From the NCBI GenBank assembly GCA_019925095.2, contig CM034407.1, positions 17,862,710 through 17,926,709 of the forward strand: a stretch of 64,000 nucleotides of DNA, in the 5' to 3' direction. The stretch is from Dendrolimus kikuchii. Taxonomy: Eukaryota; Arthropoda; Insecta; Lepidoptera; Lasiocampidae. Shown in pieces: positions 10,477 through 20,558 of this stretch. Both the position numbers and the translations under genes were made by a program. Within the stretch, counting starts at the first letter, position 1; the number at the start of each line of letters is the position of its first letter. The notes beneath the pieces are model-generated. The model saw only the letters and a program-made list of their open reading frames with translations, was not told the DNA's origin and made no database searches.

Positions 10477-10925
10477 ATCGGCAGACAAACATATATATTG
10501 TATTAGGTATAAGCTAAGCAAGTTACGCTTGTGTTGTGGGTGATATATAACGAATCACTCTCAGCGCGTTCCAATAGTAGCTCACAACGCCCAAAATGCC
10601 CCGTTAGCCGTTCCACAAAGCGACCGCGGTCGTTGTGGTCGTGGCGTAAATGTCACTATTCACGTCATCATTTTCGATCACACTACGGTCGAATAACCGT
10701 TCCACCTGAGTTTACAATTGTAACGCCGGCAAGCAAGTGGAACGGAAAAAATCGAGGTCATGAACGTGGTCGTTGTGAGCCTCTAATGAAGTCTAATGGA
10801 ACGTAGCCACTGGGGTCGATCCCAGACACCCAGACCGTAGTAAATAACAGAAAGTTCGTTTCCGAAATTTACTATCCAGGAATCGAACCCGGAGCCTTTG
10901 AGTTCCATCGAGTTCAGCCGGCTAA
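10477..10925 (-). mobile_element. tRNA-derived SINE, family T1, split by a MITE-like insertion
   Basis: Minus-sense SINE with B box (GGGTTCGATTCCTGG at about 10873-10887) and body. It is split at about 10563 by the GC-rich element at 10566-10804. The A-box end is missing. Confidence 0.7.
10566..10804. mobile_element. GC-rich TIR element, family W (MITE-like)
   Basis: About 240 bp with imperfect terminal inverted repeats: CGTTCCAATAG...GCTCACAACG at the left, and on the opposite strand at the right CGTTCCATTAG...GCTCACAACG. Internally it is rich in complementary blocks such as GACCGCGGTCGTTGTGG. A second copy is at 42770-43004. Interruption of a SINE proves insertion. No transposase; superfamily unknown. 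Confidence 0.55.
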
Positions 10926-10994
10926 GAATTGTTACCTTTTCAAATTAAGTCACAGAACAGAATGTTCCACAGATAATTATATTTAACTGTTGGA

Positions 10995-11212
10995 CAATTG
11001 ACAGCCTCTGTGGTTGAGTGGGCTAAGCCTTTGCCGGCCGAATTCGCTGCAACTTTGAAGCTCCGGGTTCGATTCCTGGCATGGTAAGTTTTTTACTATA
11101 GTCTGGGTGTCTGAGATCCAAACCCCAGAATCATCCGTTATATGTTACCTATAATAAATACGTACCTTACTTAGCTTGGGGACGTACAATATGTGTGTTT
11201 GTGGGCCGATGA
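10995..11212 (+). mobile_element. tRNA-derived SINE, family T1
   Basis: Complete head (CTGTGGTTGAGTGGGCTAAG), good B box (GGGTTCGATTCCTGG) and body ending near GTGTGTTTGTGGGCCGATG. It lies ~70 bp from the oppositely oriented T1 copy, so the two could fold back on each other in RNA. Confidence 0.75.
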
Positions 11213-11525
11213 ATATTAATGAAGTTTAAAATTACTTAGATCAAAGTTGTTTGATTTTCATCTTGTCTAAAAAGATTGTTTAGAGATATAAAACCATTTT
11301 ATTGGTTTTAATATATGTGATAAGCGTAGTGATTATATCCTCTTACTTCTTCTTCTTTTTTTGGGTTATGGCTCCAATGCAGTTAGCATTGATTTGGCCA
11401 ATGTCACAGTAGGTGGTAAAATGTCAGGTGCATATAAGAGTATAAATGCGAAAAGAAAAATTTGGTCGGTGATCTTCCAAATCACTTTCTGAGATCCTGA
11501 GGACAACACAAAACATAGAGTGTTA
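11213..11525. other. no recognised feature
   Basis: AT-rich sequence with no supported element. Confidence 0.4.
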
Positions 11526-12165
11526 GACTAACTACATTAGAGATAGATGTTATTTATTGTTAAAAACTTTGATAATATATGTACATGTCTACTATCAGCT
11601 ACGGTAAGAAGAAAGTCCACATTGACCGGTCGGGGAAAATCTTTGAGTAATATACTGTAGAGGGGAGAAACTATTTTGGGACATTCGAAAAAAATGTGAT
11701 GGACAGAGCCGTCAGCTAAGCCGCACTCACAGAGAGAATTATCGCGAATTCTTAATTTTGCAAGAAATACAGGACAGCAACAGTGGCCAAGACGCAGGCG
11801 AATTATAGTTGATATAACTTTTTTGGGTAGTTTTCTATAGTTGAAGAACCAAGGTTTGGGACGTAATGTTGGTTGCAAACTACCGTAGTATCTGCCAACA
11901 GTCAGACGGGACTGTTGCCAGATACCATTCCAAGTCTCAAACATCTGGGGCCGCGCGAGAGAACGTAAATCGCGGGGAAAGCATTTATTATATTTGTTAC
12001 TACCCGAACAGACAGCTTCCTTGGCGCAACAGTCGGCAATCTCATTTCCACCAATTCCACAGTGACCTGGGATCCAGGCAAGTACTATATCTAAACCAGA
12101 CGAGTGACAACGAAAGAGGGCTTCCTTTATTTTTAGGGAGATGACAAAGTTATGTTTAGCATATA
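11526..12165 (-). pseudogene. 5'-truncated LINE with RNase H domain (I/R1-like group)
   Basis: The minus strand stays open upstream of the Met at 11944. Around 12030-12090 it reads AWIPGHCGIGGNEIAD, the C-terminal motif of a retroelement RNase H. After a spacer comes RLRLGHCCCPVFLAKLRI and a Cys/His cluster (CECG...VHHIFFECP) at 11680-11800, typical of the C-terminus of I-type LINE pol proteins. Stop at 11537. EN and RT are missing, so it is a dead fragment. The RNase H separates it from the two other long LINEs in the window. Confidence 0.7.
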
Positions 12166-12474
12166 TCCTCTTAGTTTCTCATGCTTAAAACTATTGTTAA
12201 TCTCAGTCTCTGTCATTGTCAACGTTGCAATTTTCTTTTTTCATGTTTCTATATTTTATAAACATATCAAAACGTAACATTGATTTTGATTATTCGATGA
12301 TTAGCAATATTCGACTTTAAGGTGGCGAACCTTTTGATACCGCGACTGTACATTGTAAAAATACTAGGAACAAAAGTTAAGTAGAAACTCCCACGTGTAG
12401 GCTCCATAAAGTTTAAATACTTTGCGGGGAAGAGTATAATGCTCTTCTATAAAATACCAAATAACGTTCAAGAG
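12166..12474. other. no recognised feature
   Basis: AT-rich; nothing supported. Confidence 0.4.
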
Positions 12475-12790
12475 CTTTTTTTTTTTTTATTGCAGGAGTA
12501 CAGCAGACAGGCAGACGGCCCACTTGATGGAAAGCGGTTACCATCGCCTATGGACATTTGCAACACCAAAGGTGCTACAAATGCGCTGCTGCTCTCTTAA
12601 GGGAGACTGGAACCTGGTCACTAATGCCGGAACACAACTCAAGGTTTGTTATGGCGACATACTTTAGACCAGAGGTGGTAGCCATCCAGTCGGGCAAATG
12701 CCCTACCACCTGGCTGTGGGTTGTTTTGTCGCCTCTTACGACAGGCCGCCCCAACGCAGGAAATTGTATTCTTTCTCCGTTCCTGCACGG
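12475..12790 (-). mobile_element. family S repeat, full length, with target duplication
   Basis: Minus-sense. The left flank reads AAGAGCTTTT before the poly-T and the right flank GGAGCTTTTAG, giving an 8-base candidate duplication GAGCTTTT. This is one of the few S copies where a duplication is visible. Confidence 0.8.
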
Positions 12791-12899
12791 AGCTTTTAGT
12801 AAACATGTTTAAAAAAATTTGTTAAGTAACGTTTGTGCGTAGAGGCTGATTATACGACGAAAGATTTTTTAGACGTCATACAAATTATTATTGTTAAAC

Positions 12900-13180
12900 C
12901 TAGTCATCATCATCATCATCATCCGAGCGTTAACCCGGTTGCGTTCGGAGCGTTCACTCCGACGCCCAGGGTCCGCTTTCCTAGTTTTTCTACTCCACTT
13001 CGCGCGGTCATCAGCATCGCCCGTTTTGAGAACATTGGTACGTATGTCATCCTTCACAACGTCAAGCCAGCATTTCTTGGGCCTTCCCCTTCGACAGGGA
13101 TCTGACGGAGGCGGCATGGCTAGACATTTGTTCCTCACATAATTAGCCGGTGTCCGTAAAACGTGGCCGCCGTATCAGCG
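12900..13180 (-). pseudogene. RTE-like LINE C-terminus with (ATG)n tail
   Basis: The minus strand encodes RGRPKKCWLDVVKDDI...DRAKWSRKTRKADP, the usual post-RT end of RTE-like LINE ORFs, and runs into (ATG)n at 12903-12921. It is a different subfamily from family R (other tail unit). 5'-truncated. Confidence 0.65.
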
Positions 13181-13194
13181 TAAGCGACACTCTT

Positions 13195-13394
13195 ATTTTT
13201 TTTTATTGGAGGAGTTCAGCAGACAGGCAGACGGCCCACTCTTGCAGTTTGTCTGCTACGTCACGGACATGAAGACTGTCGCGGATGTGGGAGTTCCTGA
13301 CACGATCTTTATTGAAGTACAAAAAAAATTTAAAAAGATCTAGATTGTACGTACTGTAACGGCCAGTGGTTTCAGAGCTGACCGGGTTCTTCAT
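13195..13394 (-). repeat. LINE 3'-end fragment
   Basis: The minus strand ends GGGCCGTCTGCCTGTCTGCTG...CTCCAATAAAAA like the long LINE and family S. Upstream it reads KLQEWAVCLSAELLQ, the C-terminus seen when the ORF of this LINE group runs into the tail. The remainder differs from other copies, so it is a separate subfamily. Confidence 0.5.
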
Positions 13395-13445
13395 TAAGAG
13401 ACTGGTTCAGAGCATAAGTTTGTATTAGCAATGAAGACACTTTTA

Positions 13446-13673
13446 CCAGGTGGTAAGGCATTTGCCCGACTGGATGGCTACCACCCCTGGTCTAGAGTAT
13501 GTCGCCATAACAACCTTGAGTCGTGTTCCGGCATTTGAGGCTCCAGTCTCCCTTAAGAGAGCAGCAGCGCATTTGTAACCCCTTTGGTGTAGCAAATGTC
13601 CATAGGCGATGGTAACCGCTTTCCTTCAAGTGGGCTGTCTGACTGACTGCTGAACACCCGTAATAAAAAAAAA
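13446..13673 (+). mobile_element. family S repeat, 5'-truncated
   Basis: Lacks the first ~85 bases of the head; starts CCAGGTGGTAAGGC and ends with CCGTAATAAAAAAAAAG. The 3' end is intact, as expected for incomplete reverse transcription. Confidence 0.75.
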
Positions 13674-13734
13674 GTGCATGGTTACATGGTAGACTGGCGC
13701 TGAACACTTAAAGAACTTTTGAAACACTTGAAGA

Positions 13735-13880
13735 ACCTCACTTGCTTCTTTGACATTGTCGTGGAAGGCCACGACACACCTTCCATGATCAAATTGATCG
13801 TGTACTAGCAGAAGGTGATGTCAGGAGCCTTAAGAACAGACGAGCGTGCATGACAAGAGCTATGAATGTCAAAGAAGCAG
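13735..13880. mobile_element. family R fragment with inverted 5' junction
   Basis: 13737-13757 (TCACTTGCTTCTTTGACATT) is minus-sense family R sequence joined directly to plus-sense family R sequence from 13758 onward (GGCCACGACACACCTTCC...). Such a head inversion is what twin priming produces in LINE insertions. No TATG tail is retained. Confidence 0.5.
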
Positions 13881-13924
13881 AATACATCTATGTAAAAGTG
13901 TTTCTTCGTTGCTAATATAAACTT

Positions 13925-14007
13925 ACATACATACATACATAACTTCACGCCAGTTCCCTTGCGGGGTAGGCACGAACAACAGAGCGCCATTCAGGCTTAT
14001 TCTTACA
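13925..14007 (-). mobile_element. short family R insertion with 12-bp target duplication
   Basis: Only ~83 bp: (TATG)n tail and the last ~20 codons. It is flanked by AATATAAACTTA on both sides (13913-13924 and about 14008-14020), interrupting the inverted-repeat arm. Confidence 0.7.
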
Positions 14008-14204
14008 CAATATAAACTTATGCTCTGAATCAGTCTCTTATTGAAGATCCCGTTACAGTACATAATAATAATAAAGTAAATTATTAAATTAAGTAAAAGT
14101 GCATTTTTTTATATATTACCAAAATATAAGTAATTATAACTACTCTATAGTTTGCTTATACCACCATCACCGTTATCATCTCAAATCATTTCTGGGATTG
14201 TCCG

Positions 14205-14312
14205 GAAGAGATCGCTTTTTAGAGATAAAACCGCCCTTTGTGCATAATTAGATGTAACTTTAATCTGAAGTTCATTTTTTTCTATTGGCGTACAATAAAG
14301 TGTTATCTATTT
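14205..14312 (+). repeat. LINE 3' tail with hairpin
   Basis: ATCGCTTTTTAGAGATAAAACC and GGCGTACAATAAAGTGTTATC match the tail at 2641-2750, with decayed hairpin and tandem end. Confidence 0.5.
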
Positions 14313-14458
14313 AAAGATGTGTTGCTGAGGAGTGTGTTGCGCCTCTTCTTCTCCTTTAACAGTAACTAAAATTGCTTTGGAAGCGGTGCTAGACTCATAA
14401 CTTTTAAAAAGTAATTTGTAAGTATCTATTTTGAAATAAATACATTCTTTTTCATTTT

Positions 14459-15140
14459 ACATACATACATACATAGCTTCTTCACGCCAGTTCCCTTGCG
14501 GGGTAGGCACGAACAACAGAGCGCCATTCAGGCTTGTTCTTACACACCTCACTCGCTTCTTTGACATTCATAGCTCTTGTCATGCACGCTCGTCTGTTCT
14601 TAAGGCTCCTGACATCACCTTCTGCTAGTACACGATCAGTTTGATCATGGAAGGTGTGTCGTGGTCTTCCACGACTTCTACATCCATCCACTTTTGCATT
14701 GTATATCTATTTTGTTATTCTTTCATCATGCATTCTTTCCACATGCCCGAACCACCGCAGCATTCCTTTCCTTACCTTCACCCCGACACTCTCTTTCAGA
14801 CCAACTCTCTTTCTTACTTCGGTATTACGAACGCGGTTCGCGAGCGCCACTCCGCAGATTTGGCGCAGTACTCGCATCTCGACCGCATTTACTCTACTTT
14901 CATGCTCTTTCTTCCATACCCAACTCTCGCTTCCATACGCGAGCGCAGGTACCAGCACCGCGTTGTGTATGGCAAGCTGGGCCTTCTGGCTGAGGTTCTT
15001 AGCGCCTAGAAGTTTACCTAACGCTCCATTCACACTATTCCCCAAATTCACTCTTCTTTCTATATCAGCGGTGTACCTTCCACCCCTCCTAAAAGCACAT
15101 CCATGATATACAAACTCATTCACTTGCTCCAGCATAACAT
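14459..15140 (-). mobile_element. RTE-like LINE 3' portion, family R (longest copy)
   Basis: Minus-sense, about 680 bp. The coding end runs from VNEFVYHGCAFRRGGRYT (about 15075-15130) through YGSESWVWKKEHESRVNAVE and MLRWFGHVERMHDERITK to the family C-terminus and (TATG)n at 14460-14475. The frame breaks between 14691 and 14707, so this copy is defective. It is the best template in the window for a family R consensus upstream of the shorter copies. Confidence 0.75.
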
Positions 15141-15254
15141 TTTCATTTTCATTGGGTTATATCTCTATATGAGTAAAATTTCAGTCAGAGTTTAAAAATC
15201 GTTACAGTTTAATTTTTCCGAATTAATGTAGATATTATTTACATTCATCACGTG

Positions 15255-15435
15255 CTGACGGTGAAGGTAGTATAGTACAGCCGCAAAATTGGCATCACAG
15301 ATCTGTGAAACCCACCAATCCGGCTTGGATAAACGTGTGGAATACATGGTCCAACAGATAGTTAAGTAGACTCATATGTGATTCCCAGAAGTGGGAATGT
15401 CAACGTCCATTGGGAAACTGATGGAATGCATTTTC
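15255..15435 (+). repeat. probable SINE body remnant
   Basis: Phrases such as GGTGAAGG, CTGTGAAACCCACCAATCCG and TTGGATAAACGTGTGG resemble the body of the SINE at 51843-52150, strongly diverged. No promoter boxes remain. Confidence 0.35.
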
Positions 15436-15654
15436 ACGTCTATGATCGTAATTAAGTAAACAATTAACTCTTACGTTATAACTGTTTACGTAAATTAACT
15501 TTCGTAGCTGTTACTAATATGTTATAATTACACTTTTTACATACAAACAACTTATTATGAAGTTGTTAGAATATACATTTTTTATGGACCCATTTTGTTT
15601 TCTTTTTGTATATTATCTATTAAATAAATCTTAAAATATAAAGAAATTTATTGA

Positions 15655-15800
15655 ATTTATTGTTTATTTGAAGAAATTGCGACGTAATTACATTCCTTAT
15701 ACATTTTTATACACAAAGCATATTTTGAGAATTTGTACGCCGCATTTTCAGCAAACAAGGTTTGCATTCAGCATATTGCTGTGTCGGAATAAGATTTAAT
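15655..15800 (+). repeat. interspersed repeat, family Z (partial)
   Basis: TTATTTGAAGAAATTGCGAC and TTTTGAGAATTTGTACGCCG recur at 28550-28680. Class unknown; no ORF. Confidence 0.4.
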
Positions 15801-15879
15801 ATAGAATAGAATAGAATAGTAAATAATTAATTGTACAAAAATGCTACATAAAATCAGGAACATTAATATACAAGTTTTT

Positions 15880-16195
15880 ATCCGTGCAGGAACGGAGAAA
15901 GAATACAATTTCCTGCGGCCGGGCGGCCGGTCGTAAGAGGCGACTTAACAACCCACAGCCAAGTGGTAGGGCATTTGCTCGACTGGATGGCTAACACCCC
16001 TGGTCTAAAATATGTCGCCGTAACAACTTTGAGTTGTGTTCCGGCATTAGTGACCAGGTTCCAGTCTCCTTTAAGAGAGCAGCAGCGAATTTGTAGCACC
16101 TTCGGTGTTGCAAATGTTCATAGGCGATGGTAACCGTTTTCCATCAAGTGGGCCGTCTGCCTGTCTGTTGATCTCCTGCAATAAAAATAAAAAAC
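15880..16195 (+). mobile_element. family S repeat, full length
   Basis: Starts ATCCGTGCAGGAACGG and ends CTGCAATAAAAATAAAAAAC. Confidence 0.85.
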
Positions 16196-16289
16196 AATCA
16201 GCAGTCTTATCATTAATGGCGATTTCTTCCAGACAAACTTTGGATGGAGTGCAAGGACAACAAAAGTCGGTAGTTGCTATGTTGCTAAA

Positions 16290-16690
16290 CAGTGTCTCGT
16301 GCGCCACACTGGCGACATTGAGGGGAAGGCAGGCAGCCCACGATCTAATTCAGATACTTATCGAAGCAGCCCGGTAAGTATCTGCGTCATCCTGAAGATC
16401 AGGGTCCCGCGTTTCCGCGAGCGCCATCGCAACAGGTGCTGGAGCACCGCCTCCACTGTCTCAATGCGTGCCACGAGAGTTTCCAACTCTCCTGATCGCT
16501 TGAAGTTCAGCCTGGAAATAAACCAGGCCACGGGCGAGGGCATCCTCGCGGAAGCGCCGGACTTTGGCAAGTACGTCCGCCTGGAGAGGCCAGGGCGGAT
16601 CCGCCTGCCAAGAGTGTCGACGCCGTCCACGACACTGTACGGTATCCTCGGATGGTCCTCATGATAGAGGAACTTACTGCAACCGGCGTG
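16290..16690. other. GC-rich block, unrecognised
   Basis: Markedly GC-richer than its surroundings. Both strands hold ORFs of about 90-120 codons. On the minus strand one frame reads VLAKVRRFREDALARGLVYF and a later one RDPDLQDDADTYRAA, which look protein-like but are separated by a stop. I cannot assign a family; a decayed LINE ORF is the most likely explanation. Confidence 0.35.
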
Positions 16691-16884
16691 AAGTGCTCAA
16701 CACACGTCTTTGATGCGCGTGAAAGTGGTGTACAAACCAACTTTTCACGCGGAAGGCATCTCAGACGTGTGCGTTGGCCTAATATACTTCTCGCTAACTT
16801 CTGTCCAGACGCATAAAGTTTTGCGCATATTGCATATGCATGGTTACTTAGATGCATATAGTACACACTTATGCTTAGATTGTC

Positions 16885-17262
16885 GTCAGCCATTCGCAGT
16901 CTACTGCTGGATGTAGGCCTCCGTAAGACGGCGCCACTCATCCCTTACCTCTGATTTCCTCATCCAGCGCCTACCGGCGACCTTGTACAGGTCATCGATC
17001 CATCGGGCTGGAGGACGTCCAACACTACGTTTACCGTGACGCGGTCTGCGGTCTCCGCTCCAGGACTCGTCTGCTCCATCGGCCATCGGTCATGCGGCAG
17101 ACGTGACCGGCCCACTGCCACTTCAACTTGCTAATTTTGCGATCTATGTCGGTTACTTTGGTTCTCTTACGGATATCCTCATTTCTAATTTTATCCATAA
17201 GAGAAACACCCAACATAGCTCGCTCCATAGCCCGTTGAGCGACTTGGAACTTGTGGACCAAT
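16885..17262 (-). pseudogene. RTE-like LINE C-terminus, frameshifted
   Basis: The minus strand reads MERAMLGVSLMDKIRNEDIR, then KLKWQWAGHVCRMTDGRWSR (17031-17261), then in another frame GKRSVGRPPARWIDDL...WRRLTEAYIQQ-stop (16907-17086). Each is a standard motif of the RTE/BovB-type post-RT region. The overlap of two frames shows a frameshift. 5'-truncated and dead. Confidence 0.75.
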
Positions 17263-17384
17263 CCTGCCGGGGAGGACGCACTGCTCGAAGACTTTTGTCT
17301 TCAAGCATTGCGGAATGGTCGACGAGATGCTTAGATAAGCAACTGGAAAACAATAGCGTCTGTCTATCCCTACAGAAAACAGGT

Positions 17385-17995
17385 ATGAAAAAAACTTCAA
17401 CGGACAAGTGGAAAAACAAATCACAATGGACCAGTGGAAAAACGAATGGCAACGGATAAGTGGAAAAACCAATGGCAACGGACCAGTGGCAAAACGAATC
17501 ACAACAACATTTTTACTTGAAGTTTTACGGGCAGATTGTTAATGTACATGTCCATTTTGAAAACCTGCCCGTAAAATCTCAAGTTAAAATTTTGTTGCGA
17601 TTCGTTTTGCCACTTGTCCGTTGAAGTTTCACTTCTACTATGTGTCCCAGCACACATTTCGATTTTTCGCAGGTTTACTGCAAATTATGATTTGGTTAGG
17701 TTAGGTTCATTTTAATGAATGCATTATTTAAATATATTTTATTTTACCAAACAAAATTAATTAAACATATTTGATTTTGTCAAACAAAAAAACTGAATTC
17801 GATCCGGAACCAAAAAACGCTTCCATAGTCTACTCTAAAATTGTGCCGCCTCTCACCGCGTCTAGTCTAAATTTATGCCGCTCCTCCACGCGGCCGTAAC
17901 CCTTTTTCGTGACAGGAAAATCCTAAGACCCCGTCTACATAGAAATTTCACTTCAATAATGTGACATCACATTATTTAAATGAATTATTAATATA
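17385..17995 (+). repeat. interspersed element, family Y, with internal ~25-bp tandem repeats
   Basis: Inverted relative of 22350-22840. At 17395-17510 a ~25-bp unit (consensus AACGGACAAGTGGAAAAACG) is repeated about four times. An inverted single copy (CGTTTTGCCACTTGTCCGTT) lies at about 17603-17622. The far end carries AAATTTCACTTCAATAATG, matching TATTGAAGTGAAAC at the start of the other copy. No ORF. Possibly a fold-back or Helitron-type element. Confidence 0.5.
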
Positions 17996-18144
17996 TCACC
18001 GTACATACAATAACAGGAAACTTAATGAGTAAATCCAGTACATATACTCTATTTAATTATAACTGGTATATCCTGTAACGACCAATAATGACATCAAGTT
18101 TAAATTGACTGTAAAATGATATTACCACGCCTTGTTTTAACTAC

Positions 18145-18241
18145 GTAAGATGCAAGTGAGGTGTGTAAGAATAAGCCTAAATGGCACTTTTTTGTTCGTG
18201 CCTACCCTGCAAGGGAACTGGCGTGAAGTTATGTATGTATG
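18145..18241 (+). mobile_element. short family R insertion with target duplication
   Basis: 97 bp of family R 3' end, with TTTTAACTAC on both sides (18135-18144 and 18242-18251). Confidence 0.75.
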
Positions 18242-18457
18242 TTTTAACTACAATAGGCGATGCTATGGAAAGAACCGAACTCAAAAATTATTAAAGTGAT
18301 AACTTCTTATGGGAGGGTAAACCGCTTCGTTACGTAACGCGTTACGGCGCCAGTCTGTCTGGCTTCCCTTTCTCTCACGCATATGACAGCAGTAGGCAGG
18401 CTAAGTTATCACTTCTGTCGGGCGTTCCGATACGCACAGTTTTTTTTCTATATATTT

Positions 18458-19100
18458 GTTATTGCATAAGTCCAGCGGACAGGCAGACGGCCCACCTGAT
18501 GGAAAGTGCTTACCAAGGCCTATGCTGCTGCTCTCTAAAGGGAGACCTGAACTTGCCCACCAATGCCGGAACACAACTCAAGATTGTTATGGCGGCATAC
18601 TCTAGACCAGTGGCGCAATTCTGCTATCACTATCTCGTCAAAATCGCAAGACACTATCGTCTCAAGCGTAGGTTTGCCTTATTTCGCTATTCTGTTAACT
18701 CCAATGACGTGTCCGGATATCTTTATAAATATTTATAAGCGAAAACTGACGAAATAAATGTTTCAAATTTAAGTAGCTTTTTAATATTCATTTCGGCTAA
18801 TGCTATTTATTTCTACTAATGGTAATAATAATTTTCTGCTACAATTATTCAGCCGCGAAGATATCGAATAGATATTGTGGATTAGTAGAATACGAATTTT
18901 TGACACTATCGCAATGGAATCGTACTTTGAATAACTTCGCAAGGCCAAGATATAAAAAAGAGGAGATTTGAGCCCCAGCGGTGGTGACTATCCAGACGGG
19001 CAAGTACCCTACCACGTGACTGTGGGTTGTTTTGTCGCCGCTTACGACAGGCCGCTCGGCCGCAGGAAATTGTATTCTTTCACCGTTTCTGCACGCATAA
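18458..19100 (-). mobile_element. family S repeat, internally deleted and split by element X
   Basis: Tail and mid part at 18458-18611 and head at about 18976-19100 are separated by a ~365-bp insertion. The part corresponding to TGGACATTTGCAACACC...GCG is missing. Many substitutions mark it as old. Confidence 0.65.
18609..18975. mobile_element. TIR element, family X (hAT-like ends)
   Basis: Begins CAGTGGCGCAATTCTGC. The right end read on the opposite strand is CTGGGGCTCAAATCTCC, an imperfect inverted repeat resembling hAT termini. A second copy is at 42005-42343. It is inserted in an S repeat. No transposase. The duplication is unclear (CCAG on both sides). Confidence 0.45.
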
Positions 19101-19335
19101 ATTATTATTAAACTAAGATATGCCCGTGACTTCGTCCACGATTGACTTGAAATCCACACAGGATTCCTGGGGAAATATTACACATTTTTAGATAAAACTG
19201 CACTTAACGGAACAAACAGACAGGAAATCTAAAAAAATGCATCGTGTTTTCCATCGTTTATACAGTCTGTTCCAGTTGTCATTTAAACAGCTTCAATGTA
19301 CAAACACGGCATTTTTAGTATTATATAATATTATA

Positions 19336-19661
19336 CTAGTGGTCGCCCGTGGTCGAAATTCGACCATAATAATTAATCAATGATTATAACTTCTATAATC
19401 AGAGATTTCGCCAAGGCTACACTGTTAATTTGACTTGAACAGTAAACAAAAGAGTATATATGCGTGTGTGTGTCAAATACATGGTAGTGTGTGTAATGTT
19501 TTTTTATTGATTTAATGTATTTTTAATGAATAATTTAAAAAAATATTACCATTCATCGCTTCTTCTCTATATAAACTATAAGTGTGCGAAATTTCATACT
19601 CCTGCGTCCGCGGAATTTTCGTAAAAAGGGGTACAATGTTTTAGCTTCTCGTATTAATATA
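19336..19661 (-). mobile_element. Helitron-like element, family B
   Basis: Minus-sense copy: hairpin GGTCGAATTTCGACC then CTAG at 19336-19339. The 5' TC is lost where family A begins at 19662. Confidence 0.6.
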
Positions 19662-19909
19662 TCTTATACTAATATATTATATAAAGCTGAACAGTTTGTT
19701 TGTTTGTTTAAACGCGCTAATCTCAGGAACTACTGGTCTGATTTGAAAAATTCTTTCAGTGTTGGATAACCCATTTATCGAGGAAGGCTAAAGGCTATAT
19801 ATATCATCACGCTAAGATCAATAGGAGCGGATCAGCAATGAAAAATGTTTTAAAATCGGGGGGGCTTTGAAAACAAATTCCACGCGGACGGCGTCGAGGG
19901 CACAGCTAG
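19662..19909 (+). mobile_element. Helitron-like element, family A, complete
   Basis: 248 bp, starts TCTTATACTAATATATTATA after A and ends GGGCACAGCTAG before T. No target duplication. Reference copy for the family. Confidence 0.65.
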
Positions 19910-19969
19910 TAGATTATATAAAGAATTATGTCATATAACATTTTATAGAATAAAGCATAAATCAACTCT

Positions 19970-20270
19970 TCATCTGATCAGAAGGTTGGTGACTACCTCG
20001 GACAATGGAGCAGTATGGCGATGGCTAGTAACATAGCCAGCCTTCTAGGAACTCCCACCTATAAAAGACTGTGACCTAGGCTCAGTATTCCACTTACAGT
20101 TTTAAAGAATTATAGATAAAGTAGAATTTAACGATTTTTTCTTGTTGCGAGGCTGGCAAACAGGCAGTCGGCCCACCAGAATAAAACTGGTTACCGCCGC
20201 CTATATATTGCAATATTCGGGGCCAATTCAAAGTGTTGCCAGCTTTTGGATGTAATATAGGGTCTCTAAA
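19970..20270. repeat. decayed retroelement fragments
   Basis: 19985-20070 on the plus strand resembles the end of the C-terminal domain seen at 43996-44433 (NIASLLGTP). 20135-20260 resembles the older LINE tail (GGCAAACAGGCAGTCGGCCC, TTACCGCCGCCTATATATTG). Both are heavily mutated. Confidence 0.35.
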
Positions 20271-20558
20271 TTAATCCGATTTAGGGCCAATTTTTCAATC
20301 CCCAGATAGAAGTTGTTCCTATGATAAAAATAGTTGCGAAATAAAATAGTTGACTCGTTTCACTTTTAAATTCAGTCAGGTTATTGAAACTTTTTAGAAT
20401 GCATGTATTATTTTTCAAAATTTAAATTTATATGTTATATCATTTCTTTATGTCACTTGTGCGGAAAAATCTTCAATATAATATAATATATTGATATATA
20501 CAGAAGCGTATTTTATTTAATACTATTTTGCTATTAAATTAAGTATTCACATTATATA

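Larger units (their letters stand above)
13346..14066. repeat. inverted-repeat arms interrupted by three insertions
   Basis: 13346-13445 and 13888-14060 are inverted copies of each other (for example GAGACTGGTTCAGAGCATAAG against CTTATGCTCTGAATCAGTCTC). Between and inside them lie an S copy (13446-13673), a rearranged family R piece (13735-13880) and a family R insertion with duplication (13925-14007). It is either a fold-back element or a local inverted duplication. Confidence 0.55.

Noticed and set aside
16299..16664. 121-codon plus-strand ORF as a gene
   Set aside because: Composition-driven open frame in a GC-rich block; the opposite strand reads more protein-like and is itself broken.
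17395..17510. CRISPR-like array
   Set aside because: The ~25-bp units are contiguous and diverged, without unique spacers, inside a eukaryotic interspersed repeat.
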